Part shown: positions 8,463 through 17,908 of the stretch, in pieces | Position numbering within the stretch: position 1 is the first letter of the stretch | Layout: each line of letters opens with the position of its first letter | NCBI RefSeq assembly: GCF_012689525.1 | Contig: NZ_CP051516.1 | Span: 3,472,001 to 3,536,000, forward strand | Reading direction: 5' to 3' | Source: Paraburkholderia aromaticivorans | GTDB lineage: Bacteria > Pseudomonadota > Gammaproteobacteria > Burkholderiales > Burkholderiaceae | Length of the DNA: 64,000 nucleotides | Program-made: the position numbers and the translations under genes | The notes under the pieces: generated by a model | The model's database searches: none | The model's input: the letters and a program-made list of their open reading frames with translations, nothing else | What the model was told of the DNA's origin: nothing

Positions 8463-9302
8463 GCAGTTGTCAGCGCGCTCGACGCGATTTTCCTCGGCAA
8501 CATCAACCTGGGCGAGACCAAGTCGCACCAGGTGATGGCGGACCTCGATACGCGCTACGGCCTGACCGACCGCATGAGTATCGACGTCGACGTGCCGTAC
8601 ATCTACCGGCATAGCAACTTCATTGTGGGTGGAGCGGGCGGCGCGGCGAGCACGATGTCGGATGCGTCGGTGAACGGCAGCGATATCGGCGACGTCAACT
8701 TCGGGATCTACTACCAGTTCCTGAAGGAGACCAACAGCCTGCCGGACGTGGTCGGCAGCCTGCGCATCAAGGCGCCGACCGGCACCTCGCCGTTCGGCGA
8801 AAAGCTGGTGCAACTGGACGCCAACAACACCAATCTGGTGGCGCCGGGCAAGCTGCCCACCGGCACGGGCTTCTGGAACATCACGGCCGGCGTCTCGCTG
8901 TTGAAGACCTATGACCCGGTGGTGCTGTTCGGCAGCCTCTCTTACACGTACAACATCGCGCGCTCGTTCGCGGACATCTCGTCGGTGCAGGGGCAAACCC
9001 AGCCGGCGACGGTCAAGCTCGGCGACATCGTGCAGTTCGGCGGCGGCGTGGCGCTCGCATTCTCCGACAAGGACTCGGCCAGCATCTCGTACACGCTGGC
9101 GCTCGCACCCGAATCGAAGACACGCGCGCCCGGGGGCTCATACGAAAAAGTGCCAGGCAGCGAGACGACGGCCGCGGCGCTGAATTTTGGCCTGAACCAC
9201 GTCGTGAACAAGCACCTGACCATCAACGGCTCGGTCTCCGTGGGCTTGACGCCCGACGCGCCGAACTTCGTGGTCGGGCTGCCGTTTCCCTACACATTCT
9301 GA
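8463..9302 (+). pseudogene. Outer-membrane beta-barrel transporter (FapF-like), N-terminus lost
   Basis: The frame is open from about 8463 (SALDAIFLGNINLGETKSHQ) to the stop at 9302, but has no signal peptide. The first in-frame start codons (GTG 8532, ATG 8535) are internal to the conserved region. The sequence is beta-barrel-like, with alternating strands such as LDTRYGLTDRMSIDVDVPYIYR, and ends in PFPYTF, a terminal Phe typical of BAM substrates. By position and type it corresponds to FapF, the outer-membrane exporter of Fap amyloid, with moderate confidence. It abuts the C39 remnant with no start codon, so one deletion probably removed both ends. Confidence 0.7.
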
Positions 9303-9326
9303 CGTGTCAACGATACGAGGTCGAAC

Positions 9327-10606
9327 GTGCGTGAATCACCTCATCTGACCAGTGTTGCTCCGGTCGCCGGAGCGGGGTCGGGAGCGCATCGGGCACGGGC
9401 GCTGCCGAACGAGATGGCGGCGGGCTGTCCCGTCGACGTCGCGACAAGCCGGCCTTCGGCGGTCGTGGCGACGATCGGTGGCGCGGCGCCTCGTGCGCCA
9501 CTACTGTTTCGACTTCGTCAAGGTGCCGGTGGCCAACGCCACGGTCGACTATCTGGTCGGCCACGCATACGGCATGGTGACGCTGTGCGATCCCGAAGTC
9601 GCGCCGCCCATGAGCGAGTCGGGCGACGAAGAAATGGTCGGCACCTGCGAGGCCATGCAGCAACTCTTTCGCACCATCCGGAAAGTGGCGAACACCGACG
9701 CGAGCGTGTTCATCTCCGGCGAGTCGGGCACCGGCAAGGAACTGACCGCGCTCGCGATTCACGAGCGTTCGCCGCGCCGCAAGGCGCCGTTCATCGCGAT
9801 CAATTGCGGCGCGATTCCGCACCATCTGCTGCAGTCCGAATTATTCGGCTATGAACGCGGCGCGTTCACCGGCGCGAATCAGCGCAAGATCGGCCGCGTC
9901 GAGGCCGCCGACGGCGGCACGCTGCTGCTCGACGAAATCGGCGACCTGCCGCTCGAAAGCTAGGCGAGCCTGCTGCGCTTTCTTCAGGAAGGCAAGATCG
10001 AGCGGCTCGGCGGACGCGAATCGATTCCCGTCGACGTGCGTATCATTTCCGCGACGCACGTCGATCTGGAAGGCGCGATGCGCGATGCGCGACGGCCAGT
10101 TCCGCGCCGACCTGTTTCACCGGCTCTGCGTCCTGCGGGTGGACGAGCCGCCGCTGCGCGCGCGCCGCAAGGACATCGAAATTCTCGCGCAGCACATCCT
10201 GCACAAGTTCAAGACCGACAGCGCGCGCAAGATCCGCGGCTTCAAGCCGTCGGCGATCGAGGCGCTCTACAACTACAACTGGCCCGGCAACGTCCGCGAG
10301 CTGATCAACCGGGTGCGCCGCGCGATCGTGATGGCGGAAAACAAGCTGATTTCCGCCGACGACTTCGATCTCGGGCACTTCACCGCGCAGCAGACCATGA
10401 CGCTCTCACAAGCGCGCGAGGCCGCCGAGAAGCGCGCGATCGAAGCGGCGCTGCTGCGCCATCGTCATCGGCTGAACGAGGCGGCGCTGGATCTGAATAT
10501 TTCGCGTGTGACGCTGTATCGTCTGATGGGTCAGCATGGGTTGCGCGAATTGAGTGCCGCCGACGAGAAGGCGGCGTTTGCCGCGGACGATAGCGCGCCG
10601 GAATGA
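9327..10606 (+). pseudogene. Sigma-54 activator paralogue, multiply broken
   Basis: Closely related to the 4027-5421 activator but inverted relative to it. The N-terminal domain is mostly gone; similarity resumes at RRLVRHYCFDF near 9487. It keeps GESGTGKE and GAFTGA. Then codon 9961-9963 is TAG where the intact paralogue has Gln251 (LPLES*ASLLRFLQE). A tandem duplication of CGCGATG (10074-10087) adds 7 bases and shifts the frame; the rest (DGQFRADLFHRLC to the Fis helix-turn-helix) continues in the new frame to 10606. No functional product is expected. Confidence 0.88.
10074..10087 (+). repeat. 7-bp tandem duplication causing a frameshift
   Basis: CGCGATG occurs twice in a row where the paralogous gene needs only one copy. 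Removing one copy restores the frame through AMRDGQFRADLF. Confidence 0.8.
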
Positions 10607-10650
10607 GCGTTGGCGCGGGCTGGATGGGGTCGGCGGCGTCTCGTGAAGCT

Positions 10651-10677
10651 GCGTGACGCCGCGTGACGCCGCGTGAT
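10651..10677 (+). repeat. 10-bp tandem repeat, 2.7 copies
   Basis: GCGTGACGCC, GCGTGACGCC, GCGTGAT. It lies in the non-coding stretch between the broken activator and folA and is followed by a GCAGCCG-CATC-CGGCTGC hairpin at 10681-10698 that lacks a T run. Confidence 0.7.
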
Positions 10678-10786
10678 CAGGCAGCCGCATCCGGCTGCGG
10701 CGAGTTCGTGGCTTGCCGGGCGCGTCCCGCCCGACTGCGTGGCCACGTGCTGGACCCGCCGCCGCGGCGCGGACCCGCACGTCAGG

Positions 10787-10792
10787 TAGAAT
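10787..10792 (+). promoter_or_regulatory. Candidate -10 element of folA
   Basis: TAGAAT 30 bases before the folA ATG. No good -35 is visible in this GC-rich context. Confidence 0.4.
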
Positions 10793-10821
10793 CAGTCTGG
10801 TTACGTTCCCCTTTCCATTCG

Positions 10822-11322
10822 ATGACGACGCTCACCCTGATCGTCGCTCGCGCCAACAACGGCGTGATCGGCCGCGACAACCAGTTGCCCTGGCGACTTC
10901 CCGAAGACCTCGCGTTCTTCAAGCGCACCACCATGGGTGCGCCCATCATCATGGGACGCAAGACGCACGAGTCGATCGGCCGGCCGTTGCCGGGACGCCG
11001 CAACATCGTCGTGACACGGGATGCCACGCGGCGTTTTCAGGGCTGCGACGCAGCCACGACGCTCGAAGACGCGCTCAAGCTCGCCGCGCAGGATCAGGCG
11101 CCGGAAGCGTTTCTGATCGGCGGCGCGCAGTTGTATGCGGAAGGTTTGCGGCAGGCGGACAAGCTGATCATCACCGAAATTTCCGCCGACTTCGAAGGCG
11201 ACGCCACGTTCCCGGCAATCGACGAAAACGAGTGGGAAGAAGTCGCGCATGAAACGCATCGCGCGGATGCGCCGAACGATTTCGACTACGCGTTCGTGAC
11301 ATACGAGCGCAAAGGCGCTTGA
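10822..11322 (+). CDS. folA: Dihydrofolate reductase
   Basis: Reduces dihydrofolate to tetrahydrofolate with NADPH, regenerating the cofactor oxidised by ThyA. The ATG at 10822 gives 166 residues, normal for the family; the frame is open farther upstream but that part is unlike the family. Motifs: [21 protein letters not shown] (Trp loop plus the catalytic acidic residue), [17 protein letters not shown] (NADPH binding), and [11 protein letters not shown]. It stands alone, ending at a bidirectional terminator shared with pmbA. Confidence 0.95.
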   Translation: MTTLTLIVARANNGVIGRDNQLPWRLPEDLAFFKRTTMGAPIIMGRKTHESIGRPLPGRRNIVVTRDATRRFQGCDAATTLEDALKLAAQDQAPEAFLIGGAQLYAEGLRQADKLIITEISADFEGDATFPAIDENEWEEVAHETHRADAPNDFDYAFVTYERKGA

Positions 11323-11396
11323 AGGATTTTTTTGGCTTGAGACGTTAGCGCCGCGCGCAAAGCAAACAGTCGGCGCTGCCCGTCTGATCACGCATA

Positions 11397-11430
11397 AAAA
11401 AACGCCACGCAGTGACTTGCGTGGCGTTTT
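11397..11430. terminator. Bidirectional terminator between folA and pmbA
   Basis: AACGCCACGCA / TGCGTGGCGTT, an 11-bp stem with a 6-base loop flanked by A and T runs. Confidence 0.85.
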
Positions 11431-11481
11431 CGCTTTTTACGGGCCTGGTGAAAGGCCCGCAAGGATGCCGCTGAAACCCGC

Positions 11482-12852
11482 TTACTGCCCCGCGATCGTC
11501 ATCCGTTCGATCAACACAGAGCCGGTTTGCTTGGTGCCGCGCGTGATCGTGTCCGCGCCGATCGCGACGATGTGGTGGAACATCTCCTGCAGCGTGCTCG
11601 CCACCGTAATTTCCTCGACCGGATACTGGATCTTACCGTTCTCGACCCAGAAGCCCGACGCGCCACGCGAATAATCGCCCGTCACGTAGTTCACGCCCTG
11701 CCCCATCAGTTCGGTCAGCAACAGGCCCGTGCCGAGCTTGCGCAGCATCTCTTCGAAGTCGTCCTCGGGGCGCGTGTTCGAGCTCCGCAGCGACAGGTTA
11801 TGCGAGCCGCCCGCATTACCGGTGGTCTGCATACCGAGCTTGCGCGCCGAATAGGTGGACAGGAAATAGCCTTCCACCACGCCGTCTTTCACCACCGAGC
11901 GCTGTTTGGTGCGCACGCCTTCTTCGTCGAACGGCGCGCTGCCCATGGCGCGGGCGACATGCGGGTCTTCGACCACTTGCACGTGCGGCGCGAACACCGG
12001 CTTGCCGAGGCTGTCGACGAGGAATGAAGTCTTGCGATACAGCGCGCCGCCGCTCGTGGCTTGCACGAATGCGCCGAGGATGCCCGCGGCGAGCGGCGCT
12101 TCGAACAGGACCGGCACCTTGCGCGTATCCAGACCGCGCGCACCGATGCGCGCCAGCGCGCGTTGCGCCGCGTAACGGCCGACGGCTTCCGGATCGGCCA
12201 GTTCTTCGGCGCTGCGGGTGGACGTGTACCAATCGTCGCGCTGCATGTTGCGGGCGCTGCCGGCAATCGGCGCGCACGCGATGTAGTGGCGCGAGTATGG
12301 ATAGCCCGACAGAAAGCCACGCGAGGTGGCCAGCACGAACTGCGAGTGCTGTGCCGAGACGCTCGCGCCTTCCGAATTCTTGATCTGCGGATCGGTCGCG
12401 AACGCAGCGTCTTCCGAGCGGCGGGCGATTTCAACCGCTTCGTCCGCGGACAGATTCCACGGGTGATAGAGATCGAGATCGCGCGGCGCCGTTTCCAGCA
12501 GCTCGGCTTCGGCGAGGCCCGCGCAATCGTCTTCCGCCGTGAAGCGGGCGATGTTGTAGGCCGCCGCGACCGTGTCCTTCAAGGCCTGCGACGAAAAGTC
12601 CGAAGTGCTCGCATTGCCGCGCTTGTTGCCGATGAACACCGTCACGCCGACCATCTTGTCGCGGTTGTGTTCGATCGTCTCGACTTCGCCGCGCCGCACG
12701 GAGACGGACAGGCCGTCGCCTTCGGAAATCTCGGTCGCCGCGTCGGTACCGCCGAGCGACTTCGCGTGACGAAGGATGTCCGAGGCGATTTCCTTCAGTT
12801 CATCCTGGGTGTGCGGAAAAAAGCGCTGCTTGACGTCCATGTCTGCTGCCAT
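11482..12852 (-). CDS. pmbA: PmbA/TldE-type metallopeptidase subunit
   Basis: 456 residues from the ATG at 12852 (MAADMDVKQRFFP); an in-frame ATG at 12840 is an alternative. PmbA (TldE) pairs with TldD in a cytosolic protease that trims peptides, known for microcin and CcdA processing. Family features include the N-terminal EISEGDGLSVSVRRGEVETIEHN-type region and the C-terminal GVNYVTGDYSRGASGFWVENG. TldD is not in this window. The roughly 100 residues upstream of the chosen start in the open frame are Arg-rich shadow sequence. Confidence 0.9.
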   Translation of the reverse strand: MAADMDVKQRFFPHTQDELKEIASDILRHAKSLGGTDAATEISEGDGLSVSVRRGEVETIEHNRDKMVGVTVFIGNKRGNASTSDFSSQALKDTVAAAYNIARFTAEDDCAGLAEAELLETAPRDLDLYHPWNLSADEAVEIARRSEDAAFATDPQIKNSEGASVSAQHSQFVLATSRGFLSGYPYSRHYIACAPIAGSARNMQRDDWYTSTRSAEELADPEAVGRYAAQRALARIGARGLDTRKVPVLFEAPLAAGILGAFVQATSGGALYRKTSFLVDSLGKPVFAPHVQVVEDPHVARAMGSAPFDEEGVRTKQRSVVKDGVVEGYFLSTYSARKLGMQTTGNAGGSHNLSLRSSNTRPEDDFEEMLRKLGTGLLLTELMGQGVNYVTGDYSRGASGFWVENGKIQYPVEEITVASTLQEMFHHIVAIGADTITRGTKQTGSVLIERMTIAGQ

Positions 12853-13165
12853 TGTCGTTGCCGTCCTGTTCGGGGCCGAGCGGCCCAGGGTGTGTTCGCT
12901 ATGTTCGCCGTGTTCGCACCGGTCACGCCCATGCCTGACGCATGCGAGCACGCCCGCGTCTGCGCGTGTGTCCGGCGCGTGTGTCCGGTGACGTATCCCG
13001 CGATCATAGCAAGGTACGCGATGCCGTACCTGGCATTCGCTGCGCCTGGCGTCACGGTCGCCTGAGCGCCGCCTGAGCGCCGCAATGTCATCGCTTCGCA
13101 ATGCGTGAGGCCTTGTGCGCGGCAGCACCGCGGGTTCGGCGGGCGCGGCACGCTACAATATCGAA
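12853..13165. other. GC-rich intergenic region with short tandem repeats
   Basis: 313 bases between divergent pmbA and darP. It holds a 13-bp tandem pair GCGTGTGTCCGG(C/T) at 12964-12989, an 11-bp tandem pair GCCTGAGCGCC at 13060-13081 and TTCG-rich short direct repeats near 12895-12925. A TACAAT at 13155-13160 may be the darP -10. No gene is seen. Confidence 0.6.
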
Positions 13166-13780
13166 ATGACACGCAAAACCCGCATTCAACCCATCGAATC
13201 CGCCGAGCCGGAAGTCGACGAGAACGGCTACGACCGTCCCAGCAAATCCCAGCTCAAGCGCGACATGCACGAGCTGCAGGAACTGGGCTCGGCGCTGATC
13301 GCGCTGCCCAAAGACGCGCTCAAGCGCATGCCGATGCCCGAAAAGCTCGACGACGCCGTGCGCGAAGCACGCCGCATCACCGATCACGAAGGCAAACGCC
13401 GCCAGGTGCAATATGTCGGCCGCGTGATGCGCTCGCTGCTGGACGAGGAAACCGCCGCGCTGCGCACCGCGCTCGACACCTTTAACGGCGTCAACAAGGC
13501 GGAAACGGCCAAGCTCCACTGGATCGAGCGCACCCGCGAAAAGCTGCTCGCCGACGACGCCGCGCTGACCGATTTCATCCGCCAGCACCCGAACGCCGAC
13601 CCGCAGCAAGGTCGCACGCTGATCCGCAACGCCCGCAAGGAAGCGCTGCAGAGCAAGCCGCCGCGCTACTTCCGCGAACTGTTCCAGTGGATCAAGAACG
13701 CGGACGGCCCGTCCGCGGCAACCGATGCCGACGCCGACGACGCCCTGGACGAAGACGACGATGACGACCGCGACGCCTAA
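13166..13780 (+). CDS. darP: Ribosome biogenesis factor DarP (YjgA, DUF615)
   Basis: 204 residues from the ATG at 13166 ([12 protein letters not shown]). Helical, charged protein of the YjgA family, which acts late in 50S subunit assembly. Family blocks [18 protein letters not shown] and [12 protein letters not shown] are visible. The C-terminus is very acidic ([15 protein letters not shown]) and this stretch overlaps the start of mog by 20 bases. A TACAAT just 6 bases before the ATG suggests a very short or absent leader. Confidence 0.92.
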   Translation: MTRKTRIQPIESAEPEVDENGYDRPSKSQLKRDMHELQELGSALIALPKDALKRMPMPEKLDDAVREARRITDHEGKRRQVQYVGRVMRSLLDEETAALRTALDTFNGVNKAETAKLHWIERTREKLLADDAALTDFIRQHPNADPQQGRTLIRNARKEALQSKPPRYFRELFQWIKNADGPSAATDADADDALDEDDDDDRDA

Positions 13781-14417
13781 GCACCCAGGTAAGCAGCCGC
13801 GCCAGCACCCCGACGAAATCGTGATCGGTCTCGTGTCGATCAGCGATCGCGCGTCCACCGGCGTGTACGAGGACAAAGGCCTTCCGGCCTTGCAGGAATG
13901 GCTCGGCGCGGCGCTGACTTCGCCGTGGCAAGTGGTCACGCGCCTGATTCAGGACGACGCGCCGACCATTTCCGCCACGCTGACCGAACTGGTCGACGAA
14001 GTCGGCTGCGATCTGGTACTGACCACCGGCGGCACCGGCCCGTCGCGCCGCGACGTGACGCCCGAGGCGACGCTTGCCGTCGCCACCAAGGAAATGCCGG
14101 GTTTCGGCGAGCAGATGCGGCAGATCAGCCTGAATTTCGTGCCGACCGCGGTTCTGTCGCGCCAGGTCGCGGTGATCCGCGAAACGGCGGAGCACGCGGC
14201 GCTGATCATCAACCTGCCGGGTCAGCCGAAGTCGATCAAGGAAACGCTGGAAGGTTTGCGCGACGCCGAAGCAGGCGGCGCGGTGAAGGTGCCGGGCATT
14301 TTCGCCGCGGTGCCGTACTGCATCGACCTGATCGGCGGACCGTACGTGGAAACCAACGCCGACGTGGTGAAGGCGTTCCGGCCGAAGAACGCGCAGCGCG
14401 CGCCCCGGCCGGCTTAG
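13761..14417 (+). CDS. mog: Molybdopterin adenylyltransferase
   Basis: 218 residues from the ATG at 13761, overlapping darP. Adenylates molybdopterin before molybdenum insertion. The MoCF/MogA fold motif is clear: [20 protein letters not shown], plus [18 protein letters not shown] and a [13 protein letters not shown] end. Molybdenum cofactor made here would serve enzymes such as the formate dehydrogenase whose operon begins at the right end of the window (inference). Confidence 0.93.
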   Translation: MTTATPKHPGKQPRQHPDEIVIGLVSISDRASTGVYEDKGLPALQEWLGAALTSPWQVVTRLIQDDAPTISATLTELVDEVGCDLVLTTGGTGPSRRDVTPEATLAVATKEMPGFGEQMRQISLNFVPTAVLSRQVAVIRETAEHAALIINLPGQPKSIKETLEGLRDAEAGGAVKVPGIFAAVPYCIDLIGGPYVETNADVVKAFRPKNAQRAPRPA

Positions 14418-14423
14418 GCAATT

Positions 14424-15035
14424 TTATTCCGCGCCGTCGGCGGCGTCCGGTGCCGACGGGATCAGGAAGTGCTCGCGGTAATACTTCAGTTCGTCGATCG
14501 ACTCGTGGATATCGGCCAGCGCCGTGTGCATCGCGCGCTTCTGGAAGCCCTTGTAGATGGCCGGCTGCCAGCGGCGGCACAGTTCCTTCAGGGTGCTGAC
14601 GTCGAGATTACGGTAGTGGAAGAAGCGTTCCAGATCCGGCATCCAGCGCGCCATGAAGCGGCGGTCCTGGCAGATCGAGTTGCCGCACATCGGCGATTTG
14701 CCCGGCGGCACAAATAAGCTCAGGAAATCGCGAATCTGTTCGGTGGCGTCGGCCTCGCTCACCGTGGACGCCTTCACACGGTCGATCAGGCCCGAGCGGC
14801 CATGCGTGTTCTGATTCCACTGATCCATCTTGGCGAGTGTCTCGTCGCTCTGATGAATCGCCAGAACCGGCCCTTCGACCAACCTGTCGAGCGTCGAATT
14901 CGTCACCACCACCGCGATTTCGATGATGCGGTCGGAATCGGGCTCGAGCCCGGTCATTTCCATGTCCAGCCAGACGAGATTCATGTCGCTGCGCACGAGC
15001 GGCGGCTGTTCGGTGGATGCGAGGATGTCAGTCAT
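14424..15035 (-). CDS. orn: Oligoribonuclease
   Basis: 203 residues from the ATG at 15035 ([11 protein letters not shown]). A DEDDh 3'-5' exonuclease that degrades 2-5-mer RNA and pGpG, so it also clears c-di-GMP breakdown products. Motifs: [13 protein letters not shown] (DxE), [21 protein letters not shown] and [11 protein letters not shown] (H...D). Convergent with mog, divergent from the M48 protease. Confidence 0.95.
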   Translation of the reverse strand: MTDILASTEQPPLVRSDMNLVWLDMEMTGLEPDSDRIIEIAVVVTNSTLDRLVEGPVLAIHQSDETLAKMDQWNQNTHGRSGLIDRVKASTVSEADATEQIRDFLSLFVPPGKSPMCGNSICQDRRFMARWMPDLERFFHYRNLDVSTLKELCRRWQPAIYKGFQKRAMHTALADIHESIDELKYYREHFLIPSAPDAADGAE

Positions 15036-15147
15036 GAAGGCAACCTTGATAGCCCGGCAAACGGCTCTTCTACAAGCCCGCCTGCCACGGCGATTGTTCG
15101 TTTGAGATTGGTTTAGGCGTGTTCCCGCCGTAAGGCGGGAAGAAACA

Positions 15148-15153
15148 TATAAT
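15148..15153 (+). promoter_or_regulatory. Candidate -10 of the M48 protease gene
   Basis: TATAAT 29 bases before the ATG. A CCCGCC-GTAA-GGCGGG hairpin (15124-15139) with a GNRA loop sits where the -35 would be. Confidence 0.45.
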
Positions 15154-15181
15154 TCTCGCATAGATACCACGGAATCCCCGG

Positions 15182-16441
15182 ATGCCTACCCTGTACTTCA
15201 CCGTTCTGTTCGTCGTCGCCGTCGTGGCGATGGTCGGCACCAAACTTTGGCTCGCCTCGCGGCAAATCCGCTTCGTGGCCGGCCATCGCGAGCAGGTGCC
15301 GAGCCAGTTCGCCGGCACCATCGCGCTCACCGCGCACCAGCGCGCCGCCGACTACACCGTCGAGCGCACCCGCCTCACCATGATCGAAATCGTCGTCAGC
15401 GCGGCCGTGCTGATCGGCCTCACGCTGCTCGGCGGCGTGCAGGCGCTCGATCTCGGCATCTCCGATTGGCTTGGCCGCGGTTACCTCGGACAGATCGCGC
15501 TGGTCGCCGCGGTGATCGCGATCACCAGCGTGATCGACCTGCCGTTCGATTACTACCGCCAGTTCGTGGTCGAGCAGCGCTTCGGTTTCAACCGCATGAG
15601 CAAGGGCATTTTCTTCGTCGACCGGATCAAGGGCGTGCTGCTCGGCACCGCGTTCGGCCTGCCGCTGCTGTTCGTCGTGCTGTGGCTGATGAACCAGGCC
15701 GGCAGCCTGTGGTGGCTGTGGACGTGGATCGTCTGGGTCGCCTTCCAGATGCTCGTGCTGGTGCTGTATCCGTCGTTTATCGCGCCGCTTTTCAACAAGT
15801 TCGAGCCGCTCAAGGACGAAGCGCTGAAAAGCCGCATCGAAGCGCTGATGCAGCGCTGCGGCTTTGCCGCCAAGGGCCTCTTCGTGATGGATGGCAGCCG
15901 CCGTTCGGCGCACGGCAACGCCTACTTCACCGGCTTCGGCGCGGCCAAGCGGATTGTGTTCTTCGACACGCTGCTCGCGCGCCTGTCGGGCAGCGAGATC
16001 GAAGCCGTGCTCGCGCACGAACTCGGCCACTTCAAGCGCCGGCACGTGATCAAGCGCATGCTCGTCACCTTCGCGATCAGTCTCGCGATGCTTGCCCTGC
16101 TCGGCTGGCTCACGCAGTGCGTGTGGTTCTATGAAGGACTCGGCGTGCGGCCGTCGTTGATCGGCGGTAATAGCGGCCTCGCGCTGGTGCTGTTCTTCCT
16201 CGCGCTGCCGGTGTTCCTGTTCTTCGTGACGCCGCTCGGCAGCCTCAGCTCGCGCAAGCACGAGTTCGAAGCCGACGCGTTCGCCGCGACGCAGACCGAT
16301 GCGCAAGACCTCGTCAACGCGCTCGTCAAGCTGTACGAGGACAACGCCTCGACCCTGACGCCCGACCCGCTCTACACCGCGTTCTACTACTCGCATCCGC
16401 CGGCGTCGCAGCGGATCGACCGCCTGCTGCGGCACGCATGA
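15182..16441 (+). CDS. M48 family metallopeptidase (Ste24/CAAX type)
   Basis: 419 residues with several membrane segments. The N-terminal part is CAAX-protease-1-like ([16 protein letters not shown]), followed by the zinc motif HELGH near residue 280 with a downstream EFEADAFA third-ligand motif. An integral inner-membrane protease, probably in membrane-protein quality control. It is the Ste24-like branch rather than the shorter HtpX. Its stop overlaps the rsgA start by 4 bases. Confidence 0.92.
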   Translation: MPTLYFTVLFVVAVVAMVGTKLWLASRQIRFVAGHREQVPSQFAGTIALTAHQRAADYTVERTRLTMIEIVVSAAVLIGLTLLGGVQALDLGISDWLGRGYLGQIALVAAVIAITSVIDLPFDYYRQFVVEQRFGFNRMSKGIFFVDRIKGVLLGTAFGLPLLFVVLWLMNQAGSLWWLWTWIVWVAFQMLVLVLYPSFIAPLFNKFEPLKDEALKSRIEALMQRCGFAAKGLFVMDGSRRSAHGNAYFTGFGAAKRIVFFDTLLARLSGSEIEAVLAHELGHFKRRHVIKRMLVTFAISLAMLALLGWLTQCVWFYEGLGVRPSLIGGNSGLALVLFFLALPVFLFFVTPLGSLSSRKHEFEADAFAATQTDAQDLVNALVKLYEDNASTLTPDPLYTAFYYSHPPASQRIDRLLRHA

Positions 16442-17388
16442 GCGGCCGCTCCCCGAAAGCGCCGCGCGCGCCGTCCAGCACGCGCGTAGGCGGCCTCGTC
16501 GTGGCCGCGCATGGCCGCCACTATCTGGTCGCGCCGGATGACGGCGGCGCCATGCTCCAATGCTTTCCGCGCGGCAAGCGCAGCGAAGTAGCCGTCGGCG
16601 ATCGCGTGATTTACGAGTTGGCTTCGGCGGATCAGGGCGTAATCGTCGAGATCGGCGAACGGCGCAATCTGCTGTATCGCTCGGATCAGTACAAGTCGAA
16701 GCTGTTCGCTGCCAACCTCGATCAGCTATTGGTCGTGTTGGCCACCGAACCGCATTTCAGCGAAGACCTGCTCGGGCGCGCGCTCGTCGCTGCCGAGGCG
16801 AACGAACTGAAGCCGCTGATCGTGCTGAACAAAACCGACGTGACCGATGCGCTTGAAGGCGCGCGCAAGCGGCTCGAATCGTATCGCGCGCTGGGTTATA
16901 CGGTCGTGGAAGTGTCGATCAAGATGCAGCCCGAGGCCGCGCGTGCTGCGTTGATCGAACATCTGCATGGTCATTCGACGCTGCTGCTCGGCCAGTCCGG
17001 CATGGGCAAATCGACGCTCGTGAATCTGCTGATTCCCGATGCCGAAGTCGCCACGCGTGAAATTTCGACCGCACTGAACAGCGGGCGCCATACGACGACC
17101 TTTACGCGTCTCTATCCGCTGCCCGACAGCGCGGACGGCAAAGGCGGCGCGTTGATCGACTCACCGGGCTTCCAGGAATTCGGCCTGCATCATTTGACCG
17201 AAGGCCGGCTTGAGCGCGCGTTTCCGGAGTTCCGGCCGTTGTTGCCGAACTGCCGGTTCTACAACTGCCATCATTTGCAGGAACCCGGTTGCGCGATTCT
17301 CGAAGCCGTGGCTGATGGCCGCATCCGCCGCGAACGGCATGCGCTGTATGCGCAACTCGTACACGAAGCCAGTCAGATCGTCCGCTGA
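16438..17388 (+). CDS. rsgA: Ribosome small-subunit GTPase RsgA
   Basis: 316 residues. Circularly permuted GTPase acting in 30S maturation. After an N-terminal OB-fold region the G motifs come in permuted order: NKTD (G4), then [10 protein letters not shown] (G1), then [10 protein letters not shown] (G3). A zinc-knuckle tail has [16 protein letters not shown]. Start ATGA overlaps the M48 gene, so the two are co-transcribed. Confidence 0.96.
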   Translation: MSGRSPKAPRAPSSTRVGGLVVAAHGRHYLVAPDDGGAMLQCFPRGKRSEVAVGDRVIYELASADQGVIVEIGERRNLLYRSDQYKSKLFAANLDQLLVVLATEPHFSEDLLGRALVAAEANELKPLIVLNKTDVTDALEGARKRLESYRALGYTVVEVSIKMQPEAARAALIEHLHGHSTLLLGQSGMGKSTLVNLLIPDAEVATREISTALNSGRHTTTFTRLYPLPDSADGKGGALIDSPGFQEFGLHHLTEGRLERAFPEFRPLLPNCRFYNCHHLQEPGCAILEAVADGRIRRERHALYAQLVHEASQIVR

Positions 17389-17389
17389 C

Positions 17390-17710
17390 ATGAGACTGAT
17401 GCGCGCGCCGAATCTGATCATCGGACAGCATTGGATCAATGTGCTGGCCACTGCGGGCATTGCTTGCGAGTTGCACAATCGTTATCTGAACGGCGCGCTC
17501 GGCGATATTCCGGCGGATCAGTGCTCGCCGGAGCTTTGGCTCGTCGACGAACGCGACGAAGCGATGGCGCGGAGGTTGATCGACGCGGCTTCGCATGGGC
17601 CAGCGGCGGGGTCGCCTGGCTGGCAGTGTCGTCAGTGCGGCGAGATGCTCGATGCGCAGTTTACGGTCTGCTGGCAGTGTGGGACGGCGCGGGATCCGCT
17701 GGATGGGTGA
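17390..17710 (+). CDS. DUF2007 / zinc-ribbon small protein
   Basis: 106 residues from the ATG at 17390, one base after the rsgA stop. The N-terminal half (VLATAGIACELHNRYLNGALGDIPADQ) is a DUF2007-type signal-transducer fold. The C-terminus is a Cys4 zinc ribbon (CRQCG...CWQCG). Third gene of the M48-rsgA operon. Molecular role unknown. Confidence 0.85.
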   Translation: MRLMRAPNLIIGQHWINVLATAGIACELHNRYLNGALGDIPADQCSPELWLVDERDEAMARRLIDAASHGPAAGSPGWQCRQCGEMLDAQFTVCWQCGTARDPLDG

Positions 17711-17815
17711 AGCGGCTTGTCGCTGACCGGCGCATTGCGCACGGTGCCGCGGCATGAATGGAAAAGGCCAAGGGGGCAGCGCGCCCCACTACGCGATTCT
17801 CCACGCCTGAAAAGC

Positions 17816-17849
17816 GAAACCCTACGCTTCAAAGAAACGTAGGGTTGGT
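17816..17849. terminator. Possible shared terminator
   Basis: AACCCTACG / CGTAGGGTT perfect 9-bp inverted repeat around an 11-base loop, without a T run, between convergent genes. Confidence 0.4.
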
Positions 17850-17908
17850 CGGCAGCCTGACGCCGGATTGCGGCTTTCTTTACAGCGAGCAGCGTTAGCT
17901 TGATGACG

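Noticed and set aside
9851..10606. A separate intact gene for a short activator
   Set aside because: Its first 75 residues are the activator read out of frame; similarity begins only after the 7-bp duplication, so it is a pseudogene fragment.
12853..13128. N-terminal extension of pmbA to a 548-residue frame
   Set aside because: The added 92 residues are Arg/His-rich with no family similarity; the ATG at 12852 fits PmbA.
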